DNA of 64,000 nt from Lojkania enalia. Lineage: Eukaryota; Ascomycota; Dothideomycetes; Pleosporales. A program made the position numbers and the translations under genes. A model generated the notes under the pieces. The model was not told the DNA's origin. It saw nothing but the letters and a program-made list of their open reading frames with translations, and did not search any database. Position 1 is the first letter of the stretch; each line of letters starts with the position of its first letter. Of the stretch, positions 47,952-61,227 are shown in pieces. Location of the stretch: the NCBI GenBank assembly GCA_010094045.1, contig ML986653.1:124001-188000 (forward strand), in the 5' to 3' direction.

Positions 47952-50900
47952 CTACGGCCCGCCATTCACAGCGACCACGCGCCTCGTACCAGCGGCCCCT
48001 TCGAAGTCCTGTCCGCCTTCCTTGCTACTAGTGTCATGCTCACAAGACCCATTTGTAGTTGTTGGTGGCGTAGCAAGCTGCATGGGACTGTGGTTGTTTT
48101 CTGCTCTCGAAGCGTCTTCGCCGTGTTTGACTCCATCAACCACCAACTCTGCTGGGGGGGCTGAATTGCCGCATGCTGCAGCGTCGTCCACAGGAGTAGC
48201 CGTGTCGAAGCGAAGGGAATCAGTAACTTCTTCCGTAGGGGTAAATCCGGATTCGGACATTTCAAGAGGCATGTCTTCTATTGGAGGAGGCGGGGGAGGA
48301 GGAATCGCAGGTGGCACCTCCACCCTAGACTTCTTTGGCGATCCAAGATCAACATCACCTTCTCTCTTCCGCTTCAGCTCCGCAACTGACATGTCGGTTG
48401 GGGAGGTCTGTCGGCATTTTGTGTCCTCGTCATCGGAAACGACCAGCATATCATCATCTTGATCGTCTTTCTCCGATTTGCCCTCTAGGTTAGGCGTTTC
48501 CGGCGTACTGCCTATCTCCTGCTCATTGACCTTTTGCTTAGACTTTGCTAGCTTTTCTTTATCCCTTGCTTCTTTCTTGATGATAGCCTTGTCCATAAAT
48601 TCCTTCACGAATTTCTTGACGGCTCTTTCGTGTCTAGAACTTAACTTCGCCGTGGGATCCTCGACACGCTTGGCTTTGAAATCGCCCCTAACAAGTTTCT
48701 TTGCGACCTATCAACTGTCAATCGCTTAGGGTCAGAAACTAGACGTTGAAGCTGACCTCTTTTGATAACCGCTTTAGATCGTCTTTCTCGAACTTCTTGC
48801 GGAAATGATTGGCAACAGACTGTACATGAGGGGCAAGCTACTAGATTTAGCGCTACAAATATAATACAGACACTTGGAATTGGCATACAGTATTCTCATA
48901 TAGCTTCTCCCGCTTTTCTTGAGGCAGACTCCGCCACTTCTCACTTCTTGCTTTTTTATCGGTCTTCGGCTCGTCAGAGGTAGGTTGTGGAGTCCCGGAT
49001 GCGGAGGGCTGATTTGTTGGCGTGGCATTCCTTGTGATATTTAGAATAATATCTTGGAGCCGTTGTTCGTTTGTTTTTGCCTTTGGCGGCGGTGGCGGCG
49101 GCTGGTTAACAGACGGCAAGCTTGGCCTTTGCCATTGCGTAGCTCCTGATGAATTGTAGTAGTAGGTTTTCCCATTATCTGCTGTCGCTTGAAACCAGCC
49201 TTGGGGAAGTGGATTGAATGCCGGTGGTCGGGGACGATGTGGGCCTCGCGGAGCGTTATGAAAACCAGGGTTTCTTGGAGGATTGAAGCCTCGAGGGCCT
49301 GATGGAATTGCAGAAGGCCCTTTTGGCGCATCAATGGAAGGAGATTTTGATCTTGACCTAGAACGTTCCCGACCCCGCTCTCGACGTTCGAAATGGTTTT
49401 CTGTCCGGACAGGTGTGCTGGCATTGGGATCACGCTTCATCCGGGGTATCCTGTAGGCAACCTCGAGCTTGCTCCATTCCTCGAGTAACCCCGAGGCTTT
49501 CGTCTGTACTCGTTCATCGTCACTACTCTTCAGTTTCTCAATTTCTTCCTCAATCTTAGAGTCCTGAATTTTGTTCCGAGTAATACGCGGCAATTGCTCG
49601 AGGATGTCAAGGACTTGTAGAACCACGTTGATGTCGTCTTTCCAAGTGCTGATGGTCGTCTTAAGAATATTGTATCCATGCATTTGGATGAGACGATGAC
49701 CAACCTTTTCGTCATCAGTTTTCTGTATTCGGGTGAGAAGTTTGACTGCAATCCATTTCTCCGTGCATTGCCTGAGAGCCGCCATGACCTTGTTGACTTT
49801 GTCCACTTCGAGGGACCGGGGTTGTATATCGTTGATGTACTCCTCATCGTCCTCACTAGCCCTCTTCCGTCGGGGTTTCTTCGCAACAGCTGTGTCCCAG
49901 CCGTCACCATCGTCAATGCCGAGTGCCTCAATCGTAGCATGAGACAATTTGGTTGCATTGTCGGTCTGGGTCCGTCCGCCGATAACACCAACGCAGTTTG
50001 GCTCTCCACAATAGCAGGGTTGTGGATCGGCACCATATCGATCGACGTTGTAGTTAAAGACAAGTTCCTCGCCCGCTTTGATTTTTCGGTCGGCAAAGAT
50101 GCCCATCCGCAGCTTATCGCCTACCTCCCACTTATCTACAGTGCAATTCGGATTGCATGAGTGGTTGCAAAAGCGCCCGAGGTTGCCCTTCTTCGTTGCA
50201 TCTACAAATTCACTCCTACTGAGGGACATGAAATAGAAGTGCTTAATCCCTTCTTCATCGTATTGGATCATACGTCTGCGAAAAGCGCGCTCGTCAATGA
50301 CTTCGCCAATGTACTCGAAAATAAAATCGCCAGGCTTGAGGTCAGAATTTGCTCGGAGCCCATAGCCTTTCTTTTCGGTTTTGATGACGGCGACATCGGC
50401 GTACTGTTTTCGGAGAAAGCGCTGGTTCTGACAGGCACTCCCGCAACTGCAATCGCCCACGCACTCCATTTTTGTCGCACGGTTGATGCAGTCCGAATCC
50501 TCGCCGCATGCTCGATTAATCCTTGTCACCGGGTCTGTATGGCCAGTCAGCTAAAGTGCACCCACTCAACCACGTGAATCGTTGTCGCGATGAACCTACC
50601 CCACTCCTCCTTGCACTCACACTCCAAGGCAGGTTCGGTCGCGCCCAAGGACCTATTTCCATACGTGCATTCGGGAAGGACCACGAAAGTGCCCTTTGCC
50701 TTGTCGGTAACATCGGGCCGGTCGAGGAATAGTGGCGGTGGTCTTGAGACAACTTTCTGCGACGCTGTGCGGGACAGCTTCGGCGCCTTGCCTGGCTCCA
50801 TTTTCAACGTGATTTCTCCGCCAAGAACCTCCTCATGCTCGCCGCTACCGGGGGAGGACGACTTGGAGCTGTGTTGCTTGACTGGCGATTGTGTGGAAGA

Positions 50901-51095
50901 TCGCGACTTGGGTTTGAGAGGGATGGTTATGGGCGCGAGCGTGCGTCCCAGCCGGTCGTCGTCGCCCTCCACCTTCACTCGAACTGTGCCAGCACCTTCA
51001 CTTTCCCGGTTCAGAGGGGTTCTTTCCTCGATCTTCATGTCGCGCAACTCGGGCTCCAGCCGCGCCGACTTTTTCTCAGTTTCGCTGTCCGACAT
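47952..51095 (-). CDS. set2: Set2 histone H3 lysine-36 methyltransferase
   Basis: Methylates H3K36 in transcribed chromatin while bound to elongating RNA polymerase II. Exons are 51095-50600, 50534-48889, 48837-48757 and 48707-47952 (992 residues). Order of domains: disordered N-terminus; AWS region ([28 protein letters not shown]); SET domain with [27 protein letters not shown] and [12 protein letters not shown]; post-[11 protein letters not shown]; a helical TFIIS-like repeat ([18 protein letters not shown]); WW domain ([19 protein letters not shown]); and the C-terminal SRI domain that binds the polymerase tail ([30 protein letters not shown]). The acceptor after GTAG at 48838 was chosen because it restores that SRI segment. 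The tail is acidic and Pro-rich. Confidence 0.95.
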
Positions 51096-51747
51096 ATCGA
51101 TGAAGCGAGTGCGAAGCCAGCGTTGTTGGTGGATTACAGGCTGGAGAAGAGGAGGCGTTGAAGAAGTGAGGGACGCTAAGCGATGTTCCGATTGCTACCA
51201 CCCGGTCGCGGCAATCATGGCACGCTCCACTGCAGAAGCAACCCGGTTCCTACAGTCTGGCCAAACGCGAGCCTCAACGAGCCTTTGAGTGTATACCAAA
51301 GCGTCCCCTCGGTTGCAGACTGATCCTCCTCCTCGTCCCCTGTGGATGCAGGTGAAGCCTTTCCGTCTCGCGACACAGCGACGCCCCTCAGGCTATTTAT
51401 CCCGCTACTCGGAAACTAGTCGCGTCTACATGCACAAACAGGTGAGAGTGATGCGATTAAGGCGACTAGAGGTAGGAATGCAAGAGGTTATCCTCGACAT
51501 CAGATATTGTGGGACACGGCGATCGGCTCGATCGGAGGTTTTGCGGAGGCAAACGGGGAAAAAGGCGCTGACAGTAGGCTTCTCGGTGTAGACGGGGCCT
51601 GATGGTTGTCTTCAGCGGCGGTAGGTGTGAATGCTGCACAATCACAAGGCAGGCGATGTCTTCAAGGTCTGCACATGGAGGTGCCATGGGGATGCGGCTC
51701 TGGTCTTGCCCATCTCGGCTAACGACTGGACGAATTTCTCGGCATTT

Positions 51748-51771
51748 GCCAACGCCAACGCCAACGCCAAC
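51748..51771. repeat. GCCAAC microsatellite
   Basis: Four perfect tandem copies of GCCAAC in the set2 upstream region. Confidence 0.85.
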
Positions 51772-53553
51772 TTCATGAGGTAGATCGCACACGCAACAAC
51801 GGACGAATGGGCAATGGTAGCAATGCTGTTGAGTTATGTCAACTACAGTGATATGTCTTGGAAAGCGTGCCCACGGGCATGATCACATGTAGGACGAAAG
51901 TTTGGCAACTGAGCAGGGCAATGACAGTACTCTTAAAACACCACCAGGATGGTCCGGACTACTTTTGCCATTGTTAGAGGTGCAAACATCGGTGAACAGG
52001 GCTTTGAGGGATAATTTCGTAACAACTAGGTGTGTATGGAATACGGCCTTGGACTTACTCGTGCCTGGGGAACCGCTTGAAGTGCATAACTACAAATCTG
52101 TAGTAGGAATACACAACCACTACCGGCTCGATCCTGTTACCTCGTCGCTAAAAATCTGCGCCAGTTGAACAAAGGAAGTGAGAACAACTTCAATTAGGTG
52201 TAGTGTGCATGGCCAGCTGCATCCAAAATGCTTCAAGCAGCCCGAATTCCAACTTGCTCTCCTGACCATCACGCGTTTCCAATAGATGCAACTCTTCGAA
52301 CCTGTCAATGCAATCCCAAAGGCCTAATCAGGCCGCCGCCGCTTTTTCCTTTGTAGCTGAGTGCTGAGAGTGTTTGCTTTGGAATGTGGACCGGGCACCC
52401 CATATGTGGCATTTCATTTATGCTCCATGTCCGATCACGTAGTACAACACCCATTAGCAGGCGGCGTGATTCGACCACAGAGACTAAACTCCACGTGGTT
52501 GAGAGCAGCTGGTCCTTGCAGACGAACCATTCTCCGGGTTCAGGCGAGGGTGTGGAGACCTATGAGGCGTCGCAGGGCGCTTGATCTTGGTTTGCTGGCC
52601 CAAACTACGTGCGCTGTGTTCATCTCGTAGGAAGGTGTATGGAGAGCCTACCGCCAGGGCAGCATTGTTTGGCTAAAACACACCCCAAAGCTGACGCCGG
52701 AAGGTGCCGCTGACGCTGCCTTCGTCGGGCTTACGAGCGGACCCTTGGTGTTGGGACCGACGCGCCGCTCCGGCAAGCGCGCAGCAAAAGGTAGGGGATT
52801 GCATATGGTTGGGTGGGCAACAGATAGATGAAATAGGAGGAAGCACAGCACTAGTGGCGCTTCGACATGCTAGATGCGCCTATTAGGCCTGCATGCTGTC
52901 TCTACGATCGCGGAGGCAGCAACGCCCCAATTATTGTACATAGAGGGAGCCGAGAGCGTTAGGGTCCTGCCGATAAGATACGAGCGATTACTGATGGTGA
53001 GAATTTAGCCAGTTGCATGCGCGACCGAATTCTCACATTGCCCCGTTCCGTCTGCCGGCGGCCATTATTGACAGTGGGGGACACGGCTGCATCCCAGTGT
53101 TCATGCAGGAGACGGCGGGTCAAAGCGGGATTGTCTGGCAAAACACAGTCGTATGTACCACTTCTGTACAGTAGCAGCGTTCATAATTCAAAATCGAAGG
53201 TCCTTCCGCAGTAGTGCGGTCCATGATGGAAGTGCTGTCTGAATGGGGGCAAAGGCGCAGGAATAACTATTGGCCGGGGCGATGCCAGCAAGCAGTAGAA
53301 GCAGCAGGACTAGCACACACCCACTACAGCTAGGTGAGGGTTCCCTGCTGCCTGCCGCACCACTCACGACGCCTCGAAATCTGCAGTCGTTCCGTCGCAG
53401 CGTTCCTCGGTACATACATACGCTTGCTCTTGCTCGCTAGCAATAGGGTGCTTGCGCAGCTCACGCAGTCAGGACACGATACGCAGTCATTCGTTGGTAG
53501 CCTCACAGTTGCGCGAGCAAAAAGAGCGAGCAAGACCAAAACCAGACAGACGT

Positions 53554-53580
53554 CTGCTGCTGCTGCTGCTGCTGCTGCTG
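53554..53580. repeat. (CTG)9 microsatellite
   Basis: Nine tandem CTG triplets in intergenic DNA; read on the minus strand this is a CAG run. Confidence 0.9.
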
Positions 53581-54197
53581 CGTAACGGCTGATGGCCGAA
53601 ATCGCTGCGGTGCGATATATATCAGGGGCGTGCTATGCCGAAGATCCAGCACTGGTGCCGGGCAGCTAACGGCCTCGTTGGCTGGCGGCCGTGACGGAGC
53701 AGAGCAAGCGACTCCAGGCGTGGGATATGAGAGTCTCTCCTCAGCGGGTGAAATGCCCATTGGTGCTACGTGGCGATGCAGCGAGCGGACTTCGGTGCGC
53801 GATAGTATATAAGAGCCCGCAATAGCGACGGGCAGCTACACAGCCGTACCTTTTCGTCGATTCTCGAGAGACCTGCTGCCAGCATGCCACCGTCGCAGTG
53901 CGGACGGCGGCGCTGGAGCGCGCACCGAACTCGACCAGGGGCTTCATCATCGACGAAGGGAGACCCGCCCGCACCGCACAGGTCACGTCAACCGTCCGCG
54001 ATCCGCTGCTCCGTCTGGCGCAGCGAGCGAGCCCGGTGTACCAGGGCCGTCGCGGCCACCGCCGTAGGATGGATCCGGATGGATGGCCTTGCTGAGAGGA
54101 GGATAATGATGTTGTGGTGATGGTGGTGATGGCGCCCGCTGCTCACTGCTCACTATTCGCCGGCCATTCACTCACGCCCACGGATGCAGATGCCCCC

Positions 54198-54240
54198 GCT
54201 GCTGGTGCTGGCGCTGCTGGTGCTGGCGCTGCTGGTGCTA
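54198..54240. repeat. 15-bp tandem repeat GCTGCTGGTGCTGGC
   Basis: Almost three copies of a 15-bp unit, in a wider 54180-54260 stretch of GCTG/TGCTGC variants, about 1 kb upstream of the AT-hook gene. Confidence 0.85.
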
Positions 54241-55214
54241 GTGTTGCTACTGCCGCTGCCGCTCCCTCGCACGGCAGCACACAAGACAAAGAAAAAGAAA
54301 CAAGTGCAGCCGGAGAGCGGAGCGAGCAGTAGGGAGGAGGGTGGTGCCAGCGCTGGGTGCGCGCATGTATCAAGCAAGACCCTGGTGCGACTGGCTCGGG
54401 CTGGCAGCGGCCAGGGGATTGGTGAGGCCCCCCCCAGTCAGTACGGGCGCCCGCTAGCGATTGGTCCCCGTCGGTTCGTTGCGCCATCCTCCTCACAACC
54501 ACACCCCAACGCCCCCCCCTCCCAGGCTCCCGTCCACTCCCAGGGCCCGCCCCGGCCTGAGGCTGCTCTGGAGGCTGCGGGCTGTGGCGGCGGACGATGG
54601 CCCAGCATCGCCCAGCTCTATGCTGTATCTACGCCTGCACGTAGGAAGCACCCCCCTACCGCCCCCCGCGACGTCAGGATAGACGGGCTGCAGCTCATGG
54701 CGCGCCCACAACCGGCTGAGGCAGCTCTCGAGCTGTGCGCAGGCGGCGCGCACAGCCAATTGTTGCGGGCAGAAGCAGCCGTCTATTGTTTATCTGGGCC
54801 AAATTATTTTCTCAGAGCTAATGCAAAACATAACCGGACGCGCAGAACTCCCCTAACACTTGCGTCCCATGCAATTTCAAGCGCCAGCCGTCCTCTCTCT
54901 TTCCTCGACCAGCCTCATGGACTGTCTCTTTTGACCTTCTCTGCCTGCTGGCATGAGCTCCGTTAGACGCCGCAGGTCACCTTGATGCTCTTCCATGTCC
55001 GCTCGTTATCCCTTTTGTTTCCCTACTCTCGTTTGTTCTGTTCCTTGTCTACTTCCCCCACCCGCGCGCGAGGGGCCTCTTCGCGCGCGCATCTGCACTT
55101 TACGGCCTGCCTTGTGATCGCTCGTTGCTCAATTTGTCTGGTTGCATTGAACTTGGATTCGCCGCGACTACTTTTGTTCACGTCTTCCCTCTTGTACCTA
55201 CTGCGAGACACGAC

Positions 55215-56432
55215 ATGGAGCCTGCCCGGGAGCCGCAATGGGCAGAGCACGAAAAGGTACGTGCCGCAATAATTTGCCCTTCACTGTCCAATGGCGCTCG
55301 CTATCGCGGGCTGGTCATATAAGACGCCATCGTGAGCTGATCCCGTCCAATTCAAGGTATATCTACTGGCCGAGATCATCAAAGCCGCCCCAATGTCCTC
55401 CCATGCCCTCCTCAACATCATCCGCGAGGCCAACATCCAGCCCAAATGGCAGGAGATTCCTTTGCCTTCAGGTACGCGCACCTTGAAGACGCCTGCGAAA
55501 CTGTGCCGCTACCGCGTTCTCTAGTCCGCCCACTTTAGACGCCGGCCAGCTCCATTCCGGCCCTCCGTTTAATTGCGGCCGCGCTCAATTAACTACCTAC
55601 GGACATGCTAATTCGCTATGCAGGCCGCTCCCTTCTCTCATGTCAGAGGGCGTACGACGTGATGGCTCAGACCTATCCCGCGCCGGACTATAGGCATCGC
55701 CCTACATTGCCCGCTCCTATAATCTACCCTAGCTCTGATATAGCAAAGAAGCGCCCGCTCCAGCCAGAAGCGGCGACGCCTACAACGAGCGGCCGCCTTC
55801 TTCAACCTCGTCCGCCCCATTCATTCTCGGGAGACCTCCTGGCCGCGCCGGCGTACTCCCTGTCGGCCGTCGGCGAACCAGCAAATAAGAAGAAACGCGG
55901 TCGACCGACCAAAGCAGAAGCACAGGCAAGAGCGGATGCGGCAGCGGCACGTGGAGAGCCCTATCCTCCCCCGAGAAAAGCCAGGATGTCGGTGACCGGG
56001 ACAGAATCAACGCCTGGCGTACCCGGAGGGCAACCCGGGCCATCTGGAGAAGCGCGACCATCTGCGGAAACGCCGCCAGCGTCAGTTCCGCCCGCTCCTA
56101 TAGCGGCTGCGCTCACACCGCAGCCGCCCCAACAAGCCCAGTCAGAGCGAGGATCAGAATCATCTTCGGGGAAGAAAAGGCGCATGAAGCCCACACCGCT
56201 CGAGTTGGAGAAGCCATATAGGGAACCAAGCGAAACGGAGTCGCCCCTAGCCTTTGGGTCAGCAATGGCAGATCAAAGCCACAGCCAAGCTTATTCATCA
56301 TTCACCCCGATATCTGCACCATTACCGTCAGCATCGGAATCAAGGGATAGAGACGTACGAATGGAGACAGTCGAAGAATCGCAGCCCCGGACTACTACAC
56401 CTCACTCGTTTAAAGACACGGTCGGCATATAA
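55215..56432 (+). CDS. AT-hook-like nuclear protein, conserved fungal unknown
   Basis: Exons are 55215-55256, 55357-55471 and 55624-56432, giving 321 residues. The N-terminal 75 residues form a compact helical unit resembling a small Myb/HTH-like domain (KVYLLAEIIKAAPMSSHALL, IIREANIQPKWQEIPLPSGR, SLLSCQRAYDVM). A basic AT-hook-like motif follows at about residue 145 (KKKRGRPTKAEAQARA), where RGRP is the minor-groove-binding core. The rest is Pro/Ser-rich and disordered with a second basic patch (GKKRRMKPTPLELEK). A chromatin or transcription role is inferred from the RGRP core only. The first intron ends in the weaker acceptor TTCAAG; exon lengths nevertheless keep frame across all three exons. 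Confidence 0.72.
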
Positions 56433-57804
56433 GGCGTTTGTTTTCGTCATAAAGGCACGAACGGCGGTAATTGTGTTTTTGAAAGCGTTTGAACGACTAT
56501 TCACGCAGTTATGAATGACCCATTTCTTGCCATGATACCATTATGGATCTTATGGAGGTATGCTCTGCACAGTTGACGCAATGCATGCATCTATGAGCAC
56601 CCATTTTGCGAATCTTTTGCGTCGTTATATCTGTATCTCTTTCAGGAACCTCATTCCCTGACATTCACTCAAAAATTTCCTTGGAAAACTTCCTCTCTGT
56701 TCTGAACTGCATTTCCTTCTTCGCACGAAGTTGAGATGTGACGAGCACATAGCCTAATGTCTTATTTCTACTCTTATGACTTTCGAGGACCCTGTATCAC
56801 TGATTTGCTTCAAGATTGCGCATTTTCTTTGCCACATGTACGATAGTATTTGGACCTGCGTATTTTCACGTCTCTAAACTTTCCCGAGTTACTCCGTCCT
56901 ATCACGGCCTTCCAATTGTAAAAAAGCACTCTTAGCAGGGTATTGATAGTAAAAAGATCTACCGACCTCGCACCGTTGACGATTTATTGGCTGTGTTCTC
57001 GCAGGAATCTCACCTGTTTATCCTAGATGTCTCATGTTATAGTAACCATGTCGCACTGTTCCTGCACGTCAATGTATGTATCCCGTCCACTGAAACGGTT
57101 CGTCTTACGCGCAATGCTTTTCACCACTTCTGCAGCATGGCGAGGAGGGAATCCGAAAGTGGATGGATGTCCTATTTTGGGAGCCAGAGACGAGTAGCTA
57201 GCGACACAGAACAACGGGTCTCGTTTCACCTAAGGCCCTCCGCACCACCTCGACTACATTCGGAGACACATGACCTCACAAAGCAGGGGCCACCGATGTG
57301 GTAGACCTTCCTTCGTCGCTCGTCAACCCCTCAGGTTCTCGCAAAATCTGCACCAAGCTGCACCTAAGCGCCGTCAAAAAAAGAAAACCATCGCATCAGA
57401 CCCGCGGTCGGAGGAACAAGGTAGAATTGCATGCAACGGTTCTCGGGAAAGTGTGGGGCCTGTCGTTCTTGAATTGAATTGACCGAGCGCTTGCTTGCGG
57501 CTCATGACTCAACTTGCATATTTTGCTGCAGCTTGCAGACGCACAACGCACGCATCCTGCACGCATCGACCAACCCTCCATCCCAAAAGTCCCTCCTGCC
57601 CAACCAACTTAGCCTGTTGCATATGACGGCTAAAAGAGCGCACAACTACATCGGAGACTGTGCTTGTGTAAGATCGCAGGTGTAACAGGGCCTGGAGCTG
57701 GCAGACGCCGCTGAATGGATGAAGCTCCACCTTTTTTTGGCCGGAAGACGAAAGGATCACGCTCAGATCGAACGCATATGATCATCTTATAAAGGCTATA
57801 ACAA
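56433..57804. other. intergenic, gene-poor
   Basis: Holds the 3' UTR of the AT-hook gene at the left. Overlapping short frames on both strands at 57.0-57.8 kb show no domain. No gene is supported. Confidence 0.5.
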
Positions 57805-59338
57805 CTAGGGTGAAGCATCTGGCTCCACAGACCCGGGCGTCGGCGCTACTGCTGGCTGTAGATCCGAATCTTCGGTCTTTAACATCTTCGCCGCAGGGAG
57901 GGACAGATCATCAACAGACTCCAGCGCACCGTCTTCGAGTTTAGAAAATGATAAGATTTCTTATGCGCCGCGGCATCATCTTTCTCCCATCTTCTCCATA
58001 TTGACGCAGAATAATTGGCATTCAGGCACAATTCTTTTTGGGTCGGTACTCTTCCAGTAGTCCAGGGCTTAATTGAAACGTATTCGGATCATCGCCGGGC
58101 CATATCAACTTCAATAAAAACCCTAAAGATAGCAGTGAAAGCGATCGTATTACTCGGATTATGACCGGCCGTTATCGTACGATAGTTACAGTGGCATAGA
58201 CGTTTACTTCCAGCGAATTTCTGGAACAGCAGTCGAACATTCCATCTACGCTTCCTTTTGTGGGACGAGAGACGTCGTCCAATAGAGTCATTACATGAAG
58301 TGTTTGGGGGCGTTTGTGGGAGGGTGGCTGGCTATTATTGAACACGACCGTTCTAATGCATGGGAGAGAGATGGAATATGGGCTTTTGTATGCGAGATGG
58401 CTCGTCCTGAATATGCGCCGAATAACCCGTGTTTGAGAGGGCTTCCTGCGTAAAGAGGATTTGTACCTGCGCGCAGGATTGTATCATGTTCGCGAGATTG
58501 AGACTTGAGCAACCACAATGACAGGTTGACCATCATCATTCCCGGAGATGCCGTCCTTCTCCATTGTACATGTCTGAACACATTGGCTAGCCGTCTTTCC
58601 AGCTTGGTTTGCCAAATATATCTGCTAGGATGCAACGTCATATATCATCTCAGTTGCTAGTAACAGGAGAATACGTCGGTTCCGGAAGACGGATTTCGAC
58701 GCATGAGAAAGTTCGTCAAAGGGCACGCAAGCCTCGTATCATCGGTCGGTTATATTACCAAATCTTACTACTACAGCGTCCGTAGATGAAAACTTTTGAT
58801 CGCAGTTTCTATAGGGTAATGAATCCCACCATTTATTTCGGTCTTATTCAGCGGAACCGGATGCAAAGCCTACAGTGTAGGCATCCAGTCTTCCATCGTC
58901 CAGTACTCACTCGCTTTCCTAAATCGTTCGAAGATCTAGCACGTCTATTTCTCCCAAACTATCATACGGATCAACAAGACTACTGTGAACAGCGTTAACG
59001 GAAAGGACGGATCTGAAACAAGACTATCGTCTGGACAAAACCGTGTCGGAATGAAAACGGTCATTCTGGCAATGAATCGAGGGTTGCTCGTTCGGCGATC
59101 GTCTTGAAGGCGCTTGCAGCCTCGTTCAGGACAAGCCAAATACTCCTTTAGGATGCAACAGTGTTCGAACAAACTTCCAATAGATAGGGACCTTGGGGAA
59201 ATGCCCACAGGTAAGGAACAGCTTCCACTGTAGACAATAAATTCACCTCGAACTAATGCTCTTTGCAAAAGCCTCACCGGTACTCTCCCGCAGTCCATCC
59301 CACAATGGCCAGTCCTCGAACAAGAAAAATTCAGGCAT
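57805..59338 (-). pseudogene. probable gene remnant (or unsolved multi-exon gene)
   Basis: The minus strand has a plausible start, ATG at 59338, reading MPEFFLFEDWPLWDGLREST then GEAFAKSISS before a GTGAAT donor-like site. Further on come VLDDGRLDAYTVGFASGSAE, KWWDSLPYRNCDQKFSST and LIWPGDDPNTFQLSPGLLEE, separated by TAG, TGA and TAA codons in the same frame. The end reads LEDGALESVDDLSLPAAK and LQPAVAPTPGSVEPDASP, then a stop at 57807-57805 in another frame. The first and last parts look fully protein-coding. Because many intervening stops fit C-to-T change, I favour a decayed gene, but a real gene with small introns is possible. No family is recognised. Confidence 0.35.
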
Positions 59339-61227
59339 GACGTGTCAATTAGGCTAGAACCATAACCTCAGATCCATCTTCTATCGCAAGGCATTATTTT
59401 ATAAAATATACCCTATCCAGAGACCATCCTGTCTATAGAAACATAAGATATTATCGTAGAACTTCTGGATTCCCTGGTGCACTTGGGACAGGATGACCGG
59501 CAGACCTACAAGAAGACGCGTTAGCTATTTTCAGCGTCGATCGCATGTGTATATGCTTTCAAGAGTGTATCAAGGCTTGCTTAAAAGGGCAGTGGTGTCC
59601 TCTGAATACTCTATACCATATTATAATATCGATACTACTCTACGACTTCAATCTACAAACTATGGGACGTGCCAGCATGATAATCAGTACACGGCTTGGA
59701 TAGTAGTGAAGTTGTTCAGGTGTTCACAGACACATTAGCTATACGGAAACGGAGCAGGTGTGGATTATGAATCCCTACTTATACTGAGCAATGGAAATAG
59801 ACGATATTATCCTCTGTTCATAGCATATCTCTCCCCTCCTAAGCACGCAGATTATATTCATTTTTGATCTTAAGATTAGGAGTAACGTCATAATGAGCAA
59901 TAGCGAAGCAACAGCGATTAACCCGCCGCTAATATGCCCCATACACATATCAGAGCAACCAATCCATCTGCCTATTATCGTACAATGTGCTATCGTCAAA
60001 AGAATCAAAACCCACCCGTCCACCCATCATCCATACGAGCCCCCACAAACCCGCATCAATCCTCCGCAACCCAAAATTCACAACAGCATAACGGACTAGA
60101 ACTAAATAATCTTCTTCCTATCTCCACTATAACGCACGCAGCCCTACCTATACACACTCCCATCCGCCAACACACCTCCCTCAAACGACACATAAATCCA
60201 AAAAACCCAACGCAATCCTACGCTAGAAAAAATTTTTTGCCTTCCTATCTATGATAATGCCAAACCAAAAAAAGAAGTCACACACTATATCCCATTAGGA
60301 AAACCTTCATCGGACCGTAAAGTCGTATGCCGATTCACAGGCCTTATGCTGCGGAATGGGTTTCGGCCGGACCTGAGTTAGTAGCGTGTTGATAGGTTAG
60401 ATTGGATTAGAGATAGGTAGGTTTAGGGAGTCGGGTGTTGGGATGGTGAAGGGAAGGCGAGAGGATTGTCAAGGGTAGGGTTTCATGTTTGTGGGTATGA
60501 TTATTGTTGTGGTGGTTATGGCTGAGTTGATGAGATTGAGGATAAAAGAAGTAGTATATCGTCATGATAACATTTCCAGCCCAAAAAACCCAATGTAGCG
60601 ATTTAAATGCCGACCGAGTCTAATATGTGAAAAAATAGCGTCTATATTGGAAAATTGCGTACACGATTATAATCGAGCGAGGCATGCTATTATTAGCAGA
60701 GACGGGATAAATATCCTATAATGTTTCTATTCAGTTTGGAATGCTTTGTCTATCGATCTGTATAACGTATGACTATTCCAGATGTTTCGACAAAGCAATA
60801 AAAAGCTCGGTATATTAGCATAGAACAGAACACAATGGGCGATCTAGGTCGGATATGCAGTGGGTCCTCAGTATTCGATTATTTCACATCACCAAGCTAC
60901 CGTGGACTTTTGTCGAGAAGCCTACTGATCCACAATTTTCGCAGCGGAATAATCGGTTTGTTTAGTTCAAGACCGCCTAGATTGCCGACAAATATCTGAA
61001 ATCTAACGCATAAGATATACAGAAAACCCACAGTACCGCTCGCTTCCAAATAAACGTTAAATAGTGCCGGGGCTCGGCCAAATAAAATAAAAATTTATTA
61101 AAGTCTCTAATCAAACGTGTTGGTTCAAAATAGAAATAGAAAATTCGCTCGCGCTTGGATATCATATTGAGATTAGGGGTGAAAAATTTCGTAGCGCCGA
61201 ATGCCAAATGTGCCGTTGAACGCTAAA
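59339..61227. other. gene-poor spacer with mirrored base skew
   Basis: No gene. A G-poor, C/A-rich block at 60001-60240 is followed after about 120 bp by a C-poor, G/T-rich block at 60361-60540. The rest is AT-rich with stops in all frames. Confidence 0.5.

Larger units (their letters stand above)
51096..55214. other. 4.1-kb intergenic region with several short repeats
   Basis: No supported gene. The left end is the set2 promoter. The right half (53.3-55.2 kb) is GC-rich and holds CTG and GCTGCTGGTGCTGGC repeats, long chance open frames on both strands, and a C/T-rich leader just before the AT-hook gene. TATATAAGAG at about 53806 could be a TATA box, but no reading frame follows it closely. 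Confidence 0.45.

Noticed and set aside
51289..52168. possible small genes upstream of set2
   Set aside because: Frames at 51289-51591 and 51902-52168 have no domain, and the second has no ATG start.
54184..54966. 260-codon plus-strand open frame starting with a Leu/Val-rich stretch
   Set aside because: The Leu/Val run is only the translation of the GCTGCTGGTGCTGGC repeat; the rest is low-complexity in GC-rich DNA with long frames on both strands and no domain.
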